Part shown: positions 44,991-54,363 of the stretch, piece after piece
Layout of the letters: every line of letters starts with the position of its first letter
How positions within the stretch are numbered: the stretch's first letter is position 1
Origin: Vibrio algivorus
Lineage (GTDB): Bacteria > Pseudomonadota > Gammaproteobacteria > Enterobacterales > Vibrionaceae
DNA: 64,000 nt
Assembly: GCF_002218005.2 (NCBI RefSeq)
Contig: NZ_AP018678.1
Coordinates: forward strand, 2,232,001-2,296,000
Reading direction: 5' to 3'
Translations under genes and position numbers: made by a program
The notes under the pieces: generated by a model
The model's input: the letters and a program-made list of their open reading frames with translations, nothing else
Told to the model about the DNA's origin: nothing
Databases searched by the model: none

Positions 44991-45033
44991 GCGAGACCTC
45001 ATGAGCATAACTCGCCTATGTGATTGGGACGAA

Positions 45034-45301
45034 TATACCCAAGTAACTTCAAGATGCGAGTTTCAGCAAGATTAAAACAAGTTTTAGGCAAGGCAAATTG
45101 AATATGATCATAGTGATTCTATCTCTATTTAATTTAACGCCGCATAAAGCTTGTTTTAACTTGCCCTTCGGGAGCTTCATCCATGCCTTTACACTGCGTC
45201 AGATTCGTTTGAAAGGTAGATTACATTCCTGTACGAATCTTTCTTGTTTAAAGACTTGGATGATAGCTCTGAATTCTGCATCTTGAAGTCACTTGGGTAT
45301 A
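45034..45301. repeat. 268-bp nested palindromic element (ERIC-like ends)
   Basis: The ends TATACCCAAGTAACTTCAAG and CTTGAAGTCACTTGGGTATA are inverted repeats. Inside lies a second palindrome, with AAAACAAGTTTTAGGCAAGG paired against GCATAAAGCTTGTTTTAAC. The end sequence resembles that of enterobacterial ERIC repeats (TATACCC ... CTTCAAG). It codes for nothing credible and fills the envC-diguanylate cyclase gap with its short relatives elsewhere in the window. Confidence 0.7.
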
Positions 45302-45463
45302 AACGTTGTCAACAAAGCTTCAGTTTCAAAGACGTAGGTTATATAAAATCGCCACCTTGTTTTATATAACCCCTTCTCTTTTAGTGTTTTTATTTCCACC
45401 CCATCAGCATATACTCAATTAAGTGATTTCATAGCCATTCATATTTTAGGTGAATACAACCTT

Positions 45464-47491
45464 ATGCCTCAGCTAGATACGACTTTTTCTCGTTTAGAAG
45501 ATGATGAACTAAAAGATAAACGTGTACAAACCAACATCTTAAAACGCTTTAGCCTCATTTGGATTGTGTTTAGTCTCGCTTGCTTAGGCTTAGGTGTTTA
45601 TTGGTATAACACCTATACACAAAGCCTAGAAAATAAATTACTCGCACAAGAAGAAGCCTTTGTTGCGACAACTAAAAATGCTCTACAAAAAGAGATGAAG
45701 GTGCAACTCACCGTCTTACACATGGTGTCCAAATCTAAAGTCATTACTGATTATATGGACCACCCGACAGAACAAGACAGCAAAAATATCGCAACATTAT
45801 TTTCTAACTTAACTCAAGCATTTCAATATTATGATCAAATTAGACTTTTTGATCTCCAAGGTAACGAACTGATTCGTGTCGATTATGATGACGACATTTC
45901 TACCCAGGCAAATGTTAGCCAATTACAAAACAAAAGCCTTCGATACTACTTTGAGGAATCATTATCCTTAAAACCTAAAGAGATTTATGTATCTAAAATG
46001 GATCTCAATGTAGAAAACGGCAACATCGAAATCCCTTATAAACCGACATTACGATTTGCGACCCAAGTGTTAGATAAAAATGGAAAGCCCATTGCCATCG
46101 TCATGCTCAACTATATGGCTAATGACCTACTTGAAAACTTTCGTCACCAAAGTAAATTACGTATTAATGGTCAGGGAATGATTATTGATGCTCAAGGCTA
46201 TTGGTTAAGTAATCATGACCGTAGTAATGAATGGGGACATAGCCTAGGAGAGCCAGGAAAAGATTTCGAACAACGTTACCCACTAGCTTGGCCCGCTATT
46301 TCCGCTAATGACAGTGGATTACTAAAAACACGCAAAGGCTTATTCCGTTATCAAAATATTGAGCCATTGGATTTCAGTGCCATTGAAACGCCGGAACTTA
46401 ACACTTTAACCTCACAAAGTTTTCCAGTGTCTGAAAGTTCCATCGCTAACACCAATTGGAAGTTAGTCATCTTCCTACCTAATGAAACGATTCATGAAAA
46501 TTCACTTTTCTATAATCCGGTTTGGCAACTGATCTTATGCTTACTCTACTTCTTAAGCTCCCTGTTAATCTTTCTTTTGATTAGCTACTCAGAGCAGAAG
46601 AAATTTCGCCGTAAAAAGCACCGTCGCATCAGCGTTGAACTTCATGATTTATATGAAAATGCTCCTTGCGGTTACCATTCTTTAAATGACAATGGGATCA
46701 TTACGCGTATCAACAATACCGAGCTGAAATGGCTTGGTTATGAACGTGATGAAGTGCTAGGGTATTCTTATAAAAAGTTCTTAACTCCTGCAAGCCAAGC
46801 CATATTTGATAAGTTCTTGACCACCTTAATCAATAAACAAAGCATTGAAAACGCAGTGCTTGAAATTCAAACTAAAAGTGGCAAAACCTTCTTTGCCTCA
46901 ACCTCTGCTGTTGCCTTGCTGAATAAAGGTAATTTCGCTCTAGCACGCGCCTCAACATTTGATATTTCCGATCGCATTCAACTTGAAAAGCGCTTAGAAT
47001 TTTTGGCTAATACCGATGTGTTAACCGGGATCAGCAACCGACGCCACTTCTTTGAACAAGTCGAACCATTATTTGAAACGACTCATCCTAAACCACTTTC
47101 ATTATTAATGATGGATGTTGATCATTTCAAAAAGGTCAATGACAACTACGGTCATGACGCTGGTGATGTCGTTTTGAAGCACATCGCCAGCACCATTTCT
47201 CAACATTTAAAGCCTGATGATATTTTTGCTCGCTTAGGTGGGGAAGAGTTTGTTGTATTGTCTTCAATGGATAGGGAACAATCTACCTTACTTGCTGAAA
47301 CAGTAAGAAAATCGATTGAGCAAGCCTCTATCTGTGTGACATCGACACTCACTTTGAAGATCACACTATCAATTGGCTTATCGACCCAACTCAACCATGA
47401 AGCTGATATTGATGAGATGCTTAAACAAGCCGACATTGCGCTTTATCAAGCGAAAGAAAATGGTAGGAATCGTGTAGAAGTGGTGGAATAG
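45464..47491 (+). CDS. Membrane diguanylate cyclase (sensor, PAS, GGDEF)
   Basis: This 675-residue protein should make c-di-GMP. It has a first transmembrane helix (about 29-48), a periplasmic dCache-like sensor of about 300 residues, and a second helix (about 355-373). A cytoplasmic PAS domain (about 393-510, with ELKWLGYERDEVLGYSYKKF) and a GGDEF domain with the active motif RLGGEEF follow. The position of the inhibitory RxxD site reads KPDD, so product inhibition may be weakened. The gene stands alone between repeat-filled gaps, and the ligand is unknown. Confidence 0.92.
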   Translation: MPQLDTTFSRLEDDELKDKRVQTNILKRFSLIWIVFSLACLGLGVYWYNTYTQSLENKLLAQEEAFVATTKNALQKEMKVQLTVLHMVSKSKVITDYMDHPTEQDSKNIATLFSNLTQAFQYYDQIRLFDLQGNELIRVDYDDDISTQANVSQLQNKSLRYYFEESLSLKPKEIYVSKMDLNVENGNIEIPYKPTLRFATQVLDKNGKPIAIVMLNYMANDLLENFRHQSKLRINGQGMIIDAQGYWLSNHDRSNEWGHSLGEPGKDFEQRYPLAWPAISANDSGLLKTRKGLFRYQNIEPLDFSAIETPELNTLTSQSFPVSESSIANTNWKLVIFLPNETIHENSLFYNPVWQLILCLLYFLSSLLIFLLISYSEQKKFRRKKHRRISVELHDLYENAPCGYHSLNDNGIITRINNTELKWLGYERDEVLGYSYKKFLTPASQAIFDKFLTTLINKQSIENAVLEIQTKSGKTFFASTSAVALLNKGNFALARASTFDISDRIQLEKRLEFLANTDVLTGISNRRHFFEQVEPLFETTHPKPLSLLMMDVDHFKKVNDNYGHDAGDVVLKHIASTISQHLKPDDIFARLGGEEFVVLSSMDREQSTLLAETVRKSIEQASICVTSTLTLKITLSIGLSTQLNHEADIDEMLKQADIALYQAKENGRNRVEVVE

Positions 47492-47594
47492 GAAGTAAAG
47501 TCTCTAGCCCCTAGTTTCTGGTTTTTAGGAAAAGCAAACAGCGATCGCTTTGCTTTTCTACGCTACACGCAACTCGAAACTCACCACTATCTTT

Positions 47595-48560
47595 TTAGCT
47601 CTTAAACCGTTTATCCATCGCCTGAATAAACAATTCAAGATCCTCAAGAGAAAGCGCATTAATTCCCGCGGCCGCACGTCTTCCACCACCAGTTTCAAAC
47701 TGACCGCATACTTCATCGGCTCCTTCACGGCGATTTAATGGCGCTCGCACACTCACGGTATAAGTTGATTCATCTGGATTAAGTGTTACCACTGCACACG
47801 CTTTATCTGGCTCTTGGTTAGCAAGTTGATTACCAAATACCCCGCTAATACGGCGAGCCCAAGCTATATTTGGTAGCAAGTATATTTGGTAGTATTCCGA
47901 ACTTTGATAAGGAGAAATAGACTGCAGTTGTTGGAAATCCGCTTGATAACCTGATTGCAGTGAATAAAAAATAGAATTGGGATCTTGTTGCAATACAAAT
48001 GGATCGGGGAAAGGCAAAAGTGCTTGGAATAAATCGGCAGGAGCAACATGTAAATCATCCAAACTCGCACCATAACCATTGTAATTAAGCAAAGTGCCGA
48101 GCTCTTTTAAAAACGACACTTGGACTTCTGATAAGCCGCTTTGCGAAGATAGAGAAAGTGCTCGTTTGGTCATGTTATCACCAAAGGCACCAGCAATCGC
48201 CCAAGTCTGAAATTGCCCTTTTAAGTGCTGATTAATCAACAAACTGGTGCAAGTTTCAGAATCAAGATTAATTAAGGAAGTCAGATAAGGAGATTGTGGG
48301 ATCTCACCACTTTGGTGATGGTCACAATAAAAGATTGGAATGCCACGCTCTAATAGACAGATTAGCGCAGATCGATTTTTATCGAGTGAGATATCTAAAA
48401 CTGTTACCGAGGTAATGTCCGTTTTTTCTGCAACTTGAGATAACAACTGAATGTCGCGCTTCACACCCGTTATCAACTGGCTATCTTTAGGCTCTGCAAG
48501 ACGTAATTGCAATAAAGCAATAATGCCATCCGCATCACCATTGAACACATCGTAATGCAT
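47595..48560 (-). CDS. DHH-family phosphoesterase-like protein
   Basis: This 321-residue protein begins YDVFNGDADGIIALLQLRL and carries a DHH core CDHHQSGE. A possible third metal motif is AIAGAFGDNM. The C-terminal DHHA1-like block is ETGGGRRAAAGINALSL. The superfamily contains nanoRNases, c-di-AMP hydrolases and RecJ-like enzymes, so a phosphodiesterase is likely. The exact substrate is not readable. It is transcribed toward the diguanylate cyclase gene and ends 100 bp from it. Confidence 0.85.
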   Translation of the reverse strand: MHYDVFNGDADGIIALLQLRLAEPKDSQLITGVKRDIQLLSQVAEKTDITSVTVLDISLDKNRSALICLLERGIPIFYCDHHQSGEIPQSPYLTSLINLDSETCTSLLINQHLKGQFQTWAIAGAFGDNMTKRALSLSSQSGLSEVQVSFLKELGTLLNYNGYGASLDDLHVAPADLFQALLPFPDPFVLQQDPNSIFYSLQSGYQADFQQLQSISPYQSSEYYQIYLLPNIAWARRISGVFGNQLANQEPDKACAVVTLNPDESTYTVSVRAPLNRREGADEVCGQFETGGGRRAAAGINALSLEDLELFIQAMDKRFKS

Positions 48561-48651
48561 GAAAATCCTTTTTAAAACAATGTTGCGAGTTGCGAGTTCC
48601 TCGTTCCTAGGAAAAGCGCTTTTAAGATCGCTTTGTTTTTACCAAATAAAC

Positions 48652-48823
48652 CGTCATTCCTGCCGAGCCTTAACGAGAGCGGGAATCTACTCACCTAAAA
48701 ATCCGTCATCCTTGAGGAGCCTAGGCGACATCAGGGATCTACTCATCACTCGTTGTAAATCCAATTGATTCAGCGCGCTTTAAGTAGATTCCGGATAGTT
48801 CGTCCCTCACTTCCAGAATGACG
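48652..48823. repeat. REP-like element CGTCATTCCTGCCGAG ... CAGAATGACG
   Basis: It opens with CGTCATTCCTGCCGAGCC and AACGAGAGCGGGAAT (hairpin arms) and contains a second CGTCATCCTTGAGGAGCC unit. It shares GATTCAGCGCGCTTTAAGTA with 41514-41646 and closes with AGAATGACG. It fills the gap between the DHH gene and the polysaccharide cluster. Confidence 0.65.
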
Positions 48824-48905
48824 ATTTTTTACTTTTGCTCCTTGGCTCTGCTCTTAGCTTTTCCACGCTACACGCAACTCGAAACACGCAACCATCTTTT
48901 TGCTT

Positions 48906-50072
48906 TTAGTCTGACCCAAACAAATCACGGGTATACACTTTATCTGCGACATCGGCTAGCTCTTCAACCATGCGGTTAGAAACAATTACATCAGACATTT
49001 GCGTAAATTCATTGAAGTCACGGATCACTCGTGAATTAAAGAAAGTCTCTTCCTTCATCACAGGCTCATAAATCACCACTTCAATGCCCTTCGCTTTCAA
49101 GCGCTTCATGATTCCTTGAATGCTTGAAGCACGGAAGTTATCCGAGCCAGCCTTCATAATTAAGCGATAAATTCCGACCACTTGTGGGTTACGACTCATA
49201 ATAGAATCAGCCACAAAGTCTTTACGTGTACGGTTAGCATCCACAATCGCTCCGATAATATTATTCGGTACCGATTCATAGTTAGCCAATAATTGCTTAG
49301 TATCTTTCGGTAAACAATAACCACCATAACCAAACGACGGGTTGTTATAGTGAGTACCAATGCGAGGATCTAATCCAACCCCTTCAATGATCTGGCGAGA
49401 ATCTAAACCATGAGCCTCTGCATAAGAATCAAGCTCATTAAAGTAAGCCACACGTAGAGCAAGGTAAGTATTCGAAAACAACTTAACTGCTTCTGCTTCA
49501 GTCGAGTTAGTAAACAAAACAGAAATATCTTGCTTCTCAGCACCTTCAACCAACAAATCAGCAAATAATTTCGCACGATCTGATTGCTCACCAACAATAA
49601 TGCGTGATGGATGCAAGTTGTCATACAAAGCGCGACCTTCACGTAAAAATTCAGGTGAGAACATCAAATTCTCACATTGCATTTGTTTTTTAATCTCCGC
49701 TGTGTAACCCACTGGTACCGTTGATTTAATGACCATGACCGCATTCGGGTTAATAGCCATCACATCACGAATCACCGCTTCAACCGATGAAGTATTAAAG
49801 TAATTGGTTTGTGGGTCGTAATCGGTTGGGGTCGCAATCACCACATATTCAGCATCTTTATAGGCGGCTTCTTTATCTAACGTCGCAGTAAGATTGAGCT
49901 CTTTTTCCGCTAGAAACTGTTCAATCTCAGCATCAACGATCGGAGATTTTTTATTGTTAATCATCTCCACTTTTTCATGGATGATATCGACCGCAACTAC
50001 CTCATGGTTTTGAGATAAAAGAACGGCATTTGATAGGCCAACATAGCCCGTACCTGCGATGGCGATTTTCAT
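48906..50072 (-). CDS. ugd: UDP-glucose 6-dehydrogenase
   Basis: Ugd oxidises UDP-glucose twice to UDP-glucuronate, a sugar donor for surface polysaccharides. The 388 residues match the E. coli-type enzyme in length. It shows the NAD fold IAGTGYVGLSNAVLLSQ, the IKSTVPVGYT block and the catalytic cysteine in FGYGGYCLPKDTKQL. It is the last gene of the cluster in transcription order and is separated from the preceding glycosyltransferase by 234 bp, so it may have its own promoter. Confidence 0.97.
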   Translation of the reverse strand: MKIAIAGTGYVGLSNAVLLSQNHEVVAVDIIHEKVEMINNKKSPIVDAEIEQFLAEKELNLTATLDKEAAYKDAEYVVIATPTDYDPQTNYFNTSSVEAVIRDVMAINPNAVMVIKSTVPVGYTAEIKKQMQCENLMFSPEFLREGRALYDNLHPSRIIVGEQSDRAKLFADLLVEGAEKQDISVLFTNSTEAEAVKLFSNTYLALRVAYFNELDSYAEAHGLDSRQIIEGVGLDPRIGTHYNNPSFGYGGYCLPKDTKQLLANYESVPNNIIGAIVDANRTRKDFVADSIMSRNPQVVGIYRLIMKAGSDNFRASSIQGIMKRLKAKGIEVVIYEPVMKEETFFNSRVIRDFNEFTQMSDVIVSNRMVEELADVADKVYTRDLFGSD

Positions 50073-50306
50073 AATTTATCCCACAATAATAATTTTAAAT
50101 TATATTTATCACTTGAATATGACATAACTATACATCAATCAAGAAGAGCTATACTTGCTAAAAAATACGAATCGCACATGTATCGTAGAAAGTATCCACG
50201 AGCAGTATTGGCTAATCTTTCGACTTTTCATTACTATCAATTTAGTATGTTATTTATATTAGGGTTAATAAAAATTAGTTATCAGATAATAGAGTATAAA
50301 CTTAGT
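50073..50306. other. AT-rich gap between glycosyltransferase and ugd
   Basis: No gene is evident. On the minus strand TTGATT followed 17 bp later by TATTCA (about 50115-50145) is a weak candidate promoter for ugd. No repeat of the families seen elsewhere in the window occurs here. Confidence 0.3.
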
Positions 50307-51428
50307 TTACTTACCATTGATAATATTAGTAATTGCATTGACATATTTCTGAATAACTATATCTTCATCAAACTCTTGTTCAACTTTACGCCGACTATTT
50401 AATCCAAACTCTACTCTTTTTGAGTAACTAAGCTTAGCCATTTTATCCATACATTTAGTAAGACTAACCGTATCTTGAGGCTCACATAAATAACCATTCA
50501 CTTCGTGATCAACAGTCTCTTTACAGCCGACACTATTTGTCGTGATTATAGGTTTTCCCATTGCAGCAGCCTCCAATAAAGATTTTGGAACCCCCTCACG
50601 ATAGAATGATGGCAATACAATACAGTCTATTTTTGCTATTTCTTCCTCTACTTTATCGGAAGTACCTAAGTACTTCACAATGCCTTCTTCATCCCATAAT
50701 TTCATTTGTTCTTTTGATATTGCATTAGGATTATTAACATTTAAAAAACCAAGTAAGTAGAATTCAATATTTTCCCCATGTTCATTTTTTAGTGTGCGAG
50801 CTGCATCTACATAATGTTTTACACCTTTATCATAGAGCATCCTGGCTAACAATAAAAATCGCACTATACCATCATCTGGTGCAAGACTAACTTTAAACCT
50901 AGCAAGATCAACACCTGAACCAGGTAACCTTTCAGTATTGTTCATTGAGGCAATATTGTTACACCTAAACAATTCACGATCGTCTTCATTTTGAAAAAAT
51001 ATTTTCGTCGCTTTTCTTTGGCTTACTTTATATAGATACTTAGCAATTTTAGATGATATGGTTTCTTTAACAAACAATAAACCTAATCCTGCAATATTAT
51101 TAATTGTTGGTACATTCAACATACTCGCAGCAATAGTACTATAAATATTATTTTTAGGCGTGAAATTTAACACACAGCTTACTCGTATTACTCTATAAAC
51201 CCTAAAAAATGAAATAAGTGTTTTTAAATCTCTAAAAGGATTAGTACCGCCTGCATCAATATCAATTGATAAAAATTTAGCTCCAATCTCTTCTAGTTTA
51301 TCTGAATACTCATCTTTAGGAGCTAGAGCAATTACATCATAACCCTCCTTAATTAAACGATAAATAGTATTTCTTCTAAAATTATAAAGATACCAACTAG
51401 AATTTGCACTGATCGCGATTCTTTTCAT
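50307..51428 (-). CDS. Glycosyltransferase, GT4-like
   Basis: This 373-residue protein looks like a GT-B glycosyltransferase. The N-terminal half starts IAISANSSWYLYNFRRNTIY. The C-terminal half has FLLLARMLYDKGVKHYVDAA and the donor-binding EGVPKSLLEAAAMGKPIITT. This family usually adds a sugar to an undecaprenyl-linked acceptor at the cytoplasmic face. Its start overlaps the polymerase gene by 32 bp. The donor and linkage are unknown. Confidence 0.88.
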   Translation of the reverse strand: MKRIAISANSSWYLYNFRRNTIYRLIKEGYDVIALAPKDEYSDKLEEIGAKFLSIDIDAGGTNPFRDLKTLISFFRVYRVIRVSCVLNFTPKNNIYSTIAASMLNVPTINNIAGLGLLFVKETISSKIAKYLYKVSQRKATKIFFQNEDDRELFRCNNIASMNNTERLPGSGVDLARFKVSLAPDDGIVRFLLLARMLYDKGVKHYVDAARTLKNEHGENIEFYLLGFLNVNNPNAISKEQMKLWDEEGIVKYLGTSDKVEEEIAKIDCIVLPSFYREGVPKSLLEAAAMGKPIITTNSVGCKETVDHEVNGYLCEPQDTVSLTKCMDKMAKLSYSKRVEFGLNSRRKVEQEFDEDIVIQKYVNAITNIINGK

Positions 51429-52656
51429 AATTAACCATTAATTTATGATCGGACTTAATTGCCACACAATAAAGTAACATAAGTAATTGAGTAACGCCCT
51501 GTGATGTAAACAAGTAAATATCTTTTAAGTTACCAATTATAAATGCCAACAGACAAATATAAAACATAAACTTATAAATCCTTTTCGATCCTGACATCAC
51601 CACAGAAAGATATAATAATACCAACGCTAAAAAGAATAAAATCAAACCACTTAAGCCAGAATAATATATTATTTGAATAAAACCTAAATCACTATCAACA
51701 GAGGCTATATTAGAATGCCGACCATACACGCCATCCCCAAATAAAATATCTTTAGGAAATATGAACATTCTGGAATAATTACTATCAGAAAAGAAATTAA
51801 TCAATTTATCAGTATCCTGAAAAAACTCAAATGCCCAGTTAATCAACACTGAAATATTATCGCCATAAGTAGAAATAACAACAATTAAAAACAAAAGAAA
51901 CAAAGCACTCGATAAAATCAAAAGCTTTTTATTTATATATGAAAATTTATAAGGAAGAAATAAAGAGATCATCAGAACTGACAACATAAAAAAAACCCCT
52001 AAGCGACCAGATATAAAAATGCATAAAGCAAGTATTCCGATAGCTGAAAGATTCAATATCTTGCGTATATTGCTATCACCTTCTCGATACATCATCATTA
52101 AAATAATGACTAGTAATGAATTAAAAATAGATAGTATTGAACCGCCAAAATAAAAAAGCCCGGAACTTCTTCTACCAGATTCTATATGAACTAAATTTTT
52201 TGGATCAGTATCAACAATAAAATATAGAGCATCTGAAAAACTTGGCATCAATAATGTAACAATCATTATCAAACCATTAATACAACCAATATAAACAATT
52301 GTTTTTAATATTGCTTTCTTATAGTCTATATAATAAACCTTGTGAAGAAAAACCAAAAAAAATGATAAAAAACTCAATACAACTGATAAGAGTGAAACCT
52401 TTATTAAGGTCGTTTCAAATGTTGTATTTAATGAAGCGTAAAAAACACTAAAAACAACATATGACATACAAAACAGTGGTAAATATAGATCTTCCTTTGT
52501 AAAAACAAAACTTTTCCCAGTTATCCCACCATAAAAGCATATAAAAAATATTATCAAACCTGAAAAATAATATGTTGACACTCCAAACAGTGACATTGGA
52601 ATTAGAAATAGAAGTGTAGCCAAAAACAAAAACAATCTAATTAGTTGATATATCAT
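51397..52656 (-). CDS. Wzy-like polysaccharide polymerase
   Basis: This 419-residue protein is almost wholly hydrophobic, with about 11-12 predicted helices and one larger loop (about 265-320, with SDSNYSRMFIFPKDILFGDGVYG). That layout is typical of Wzy O-antigen polymerases, and it sits among glycosyltransferases in a cluster that also has a Wzx. Sequence identity in this family is low, so the call rests on topology and context. Its codons are markedly AT-rich. It overlaps both neighbours (32 and 20 bp). Confidence 0.75.
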   Translation of the reverse strand: MIYQLIRLFLFLATLLFLIPMSLFGVSTYYFSGLIIFFICFYGGITGKSFVFTKEDLYLPLFCMSYVVFSVFYASLNTTFETTLIKVSLLSVVLSFLSFFLVFLHKVYYIDYKKAILKTIVYIGCINGLIMIVTLLMPSFSDALYFIVDTDPKNLVHIESGRRSSGLFYFGGSILSIFNSLLVIILMMMYREGDSNIRKILNLSAIGILALCIFISGRLGVFFMLSVLMISLFLPYKFSYINKKLLILSSALFLLFLIVVISTYGDNISVLINWAFEFFQDTDKLINFFSDSNYSRMFIFPKDILFGDGVYGRHSNIASVDSDLGFIQIIYYSGLSGLILFFLALVLLYLSVVMSGSKRIYKFMFYICLLAFIIGNLKDIYLFTSQGVTQLLMLLYCVAIKSDHKLMVNYEKNRDQCKF

Positions 52657-53785
52657 TATAGACTTTATCCCAAAATTCTTTGCGTCTCGTATTCAACATT
52701 TCAAAGTTATAATTTTTACTTTCTTCTAAACTTCTTTTAGATTCTTCAGCGTACACTTTTTTATTACTCAGCATAATTATTTTACGTGACAATGCTTTAC
52801 TGTCATTTTTTGACACCAAGAAATTTTCGTGTACTAACTCAGGAATTCCTCCAACAGCTGTTCCTATAATAGGCAGGCTAACACTCATAGCTTCAATCAT
52901 GGCCCTAGGTAGTCCTTCCTGAAGAGATGGTTGTATATAAATATCTTGATTTGATAACCAATTTAATACTTCTTCACCAGAAGATAAGCTACCACAGAAA
53001 TTTACATAACTTTCAGTTTCAGGATATTTTTGTTGCCATTCACTCGATGAACCAGGCCCAAGAATATTTAAAATATAATGAATCCCTGATTCATTAAGTA
53101 ACTTGGTAGATTCGATTGCTGTATCAATTCCTTTATGTGGTGATGATAGGGAACCAATTAGGGCTAAATGAATAGGGTCAACTTTATCGAGCGTCTTTAT
53201 TTCAGAAGAGCCGGTATTACTTAATATCACATCAGATACACCGCTATTGAAGCCTTTCGTGGGGTATCGTTTTTGTAAAAATGAAGACGTAACGTAAGTA
53301 ACGTAATCAGCGCCCATAGTCGCGGATCTATTCCTAAAGTAGTATAATGGAGCATATATTCTTCCTTGTAAGGAGCCGTAGTTCCATAAACCATCCCAAG
53401 GACAAGCTACAAATTCAATAGCATAAGGAATACCTAAATCTTTAGCTGCAGAAATAGCCAATAAACCAATTTCGCTTGGTAAGCGAGAAATTACTAGATC
53501 GAACCCTTTAATTATTTCTTTCATTAACTCCTTGTTATAGCTAAACTTTAAAAGTTCCTTAGGATTTGATAGGTTCTTAAATGGAGAAAAAGAAATGTAA
53601 TCATTATTAATCAATTTTTCACTATCGTAATCAACTAATTCACTATCACATCTTGCAACTACTTTTATAGTATCAAAATAATCCAGATAAATTTCAAACA
53701 TTGCTTTAGTGATTTTTCCATTAGAATAGAAGTTTTGATGTTCATCTAGCTTAAAACAATGGTCATGCGCAAATATTGCTTTCAT
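52637..53785 (-). CDS. Glycosyltransferase, GT4-like
   Basis: This 382-residue GT-B protein has an N-terminal acceptor domain (KAIFAHDHCFKL...) and a C-terminal donor domain with LALIGSLSSPHKGIDTAIES, QDIYIQPSLQEGLPRAMIEA and SLPIIGTAVGGIPELV. These are the classic GT4 E-x7-E area and donor loop. It lies 10 bp after the acyltransferase gene and overlaps the polymerase gene by 20 bp. Specificity is unknown. Confidence 0.88.
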   Translation of the reverse strand: MKAIFAHDHCFKLDEHQNFYSNGKITKAMFEIYLDYFDTIKVVARCDSELVDYDSEKLINNDYISFSPFKNLSNPKELLKFSYNKELMKEIIKGFDLVISRLPSEIGLLAISAAKDLGIPYAIEFVACPWDGLWNYGSLQGRIYAPLYYFRNRSATMGADYVTYVTSSFLQKRYPTKGFNSGVSDVILSNTGSSEIKTLDKVDPIHLALIGSLSSPHKGIDTAIESTKLLNESGIHYILNILGPGSSSEWQQKYPETESYVNFCGSLSSGEEVLNWLSNQDIYIQPSLQEGLPRAMIEAMSVSLPIIGTAVGGIPELVHENFLVSKNDSKALSRKIIMLSNKKVYAEESKRSLEESKNYNFEMLNTRRKEFWDKVYNDISTN

Positions 53786-53795
53786 ATTATTTCAC

Positions 53796-54362
53796 TTAGT
53801 TTAACGCTTTCTTTACTTTACTAGGCACTCCAGCAATTAAAACATTACCTTCAAAAGCCTTGTTAACTATTGAACCAGCTGCAACTACAGTACGATTACT
53901 GAGTGATGCACCCGCCAGTATCCGTACACCACACCCTATCCACACATCATCACCTATTGTTATCTTCTTTAAAACCAAAGGGTTATACTTTATTGGTGTT
54001 GTTATATCAGCCCAGGAATGTTCAAAACAAACAATTGATGAATTATGAGCGATAGAAACATTGTTTCCGATTTCTAATCCACCATTAGCATCAATAAAAC
54101 AATTTTCATGTATAGATACATTATCTCCTAAAACCATATACTCTGGATTCTTAATTGTTACATTAGTTGCAATATATATATTATTACCTGATTTACTCAA
54201 AGTTCTTATGAGAATTAATCGAATAAAAATGCCAAGCCTCCATGGAATAAACCGAGATAAGTCATAAACTATACGCAAAATAAACTGAGGAAATAATCTA
54301 GTAATAAAGATGAAAACTTTTAATAATGGCTCTAAGAGAGAAAGTAAGTCGCGACCTTTCAT
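53796..54362 (-). CDS. Hexapeptide-repeat acyltransferase (WcaF/LbH type)
   Basis: This 188-residue protein has a hydrophobic N-terminus followed by left-handed beta-helix repeats (YIATNVTIKNPEYMVLGDNV, IGNNVSIAHNSSIV). It ends with the family signature IGDDVWIGCGVRILAGASL and AGVPSKVKKAL. The catalytic histidine candidate lies in the FEHSWADITT loop. Such enzymes O-acetylate sugars of exported polysaccharides. It lies 1 bp from the next upstream gene. Confidence 0.85.
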   Translation of the reverse strand: MKGRDLLSLLEPLLKVFIFITRLFPQFILRIVYDLSRFIPWRLGIFIRLILIRTLSKSGNNIYIATNVTIKNPEYMVLGDNVSIHENCFIDANGGLEIGNNVSIAHNSSIVCFEHSWADITTPIKYNPLVLKKITIGDDVWIGCGVRILAGASLSNRTVVAAGSIVNKAFEGNVLIAGVPSKVKKALN

Positions 54363-54363
54363 A

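Noticed and set aside
45098..45286. 62-codon frame inside the 268-bp element
   Set aside because: It lies wholly in palindromic repeat sequence, with no ribosome-binding site and no relation to a transposase.
50178..50402. 74-codon frame between ugd and a glycosyltransferase
   Set aside because: It overlaps the end of the glycosyltransferase gene on the other strand and has random AT-rich composition.
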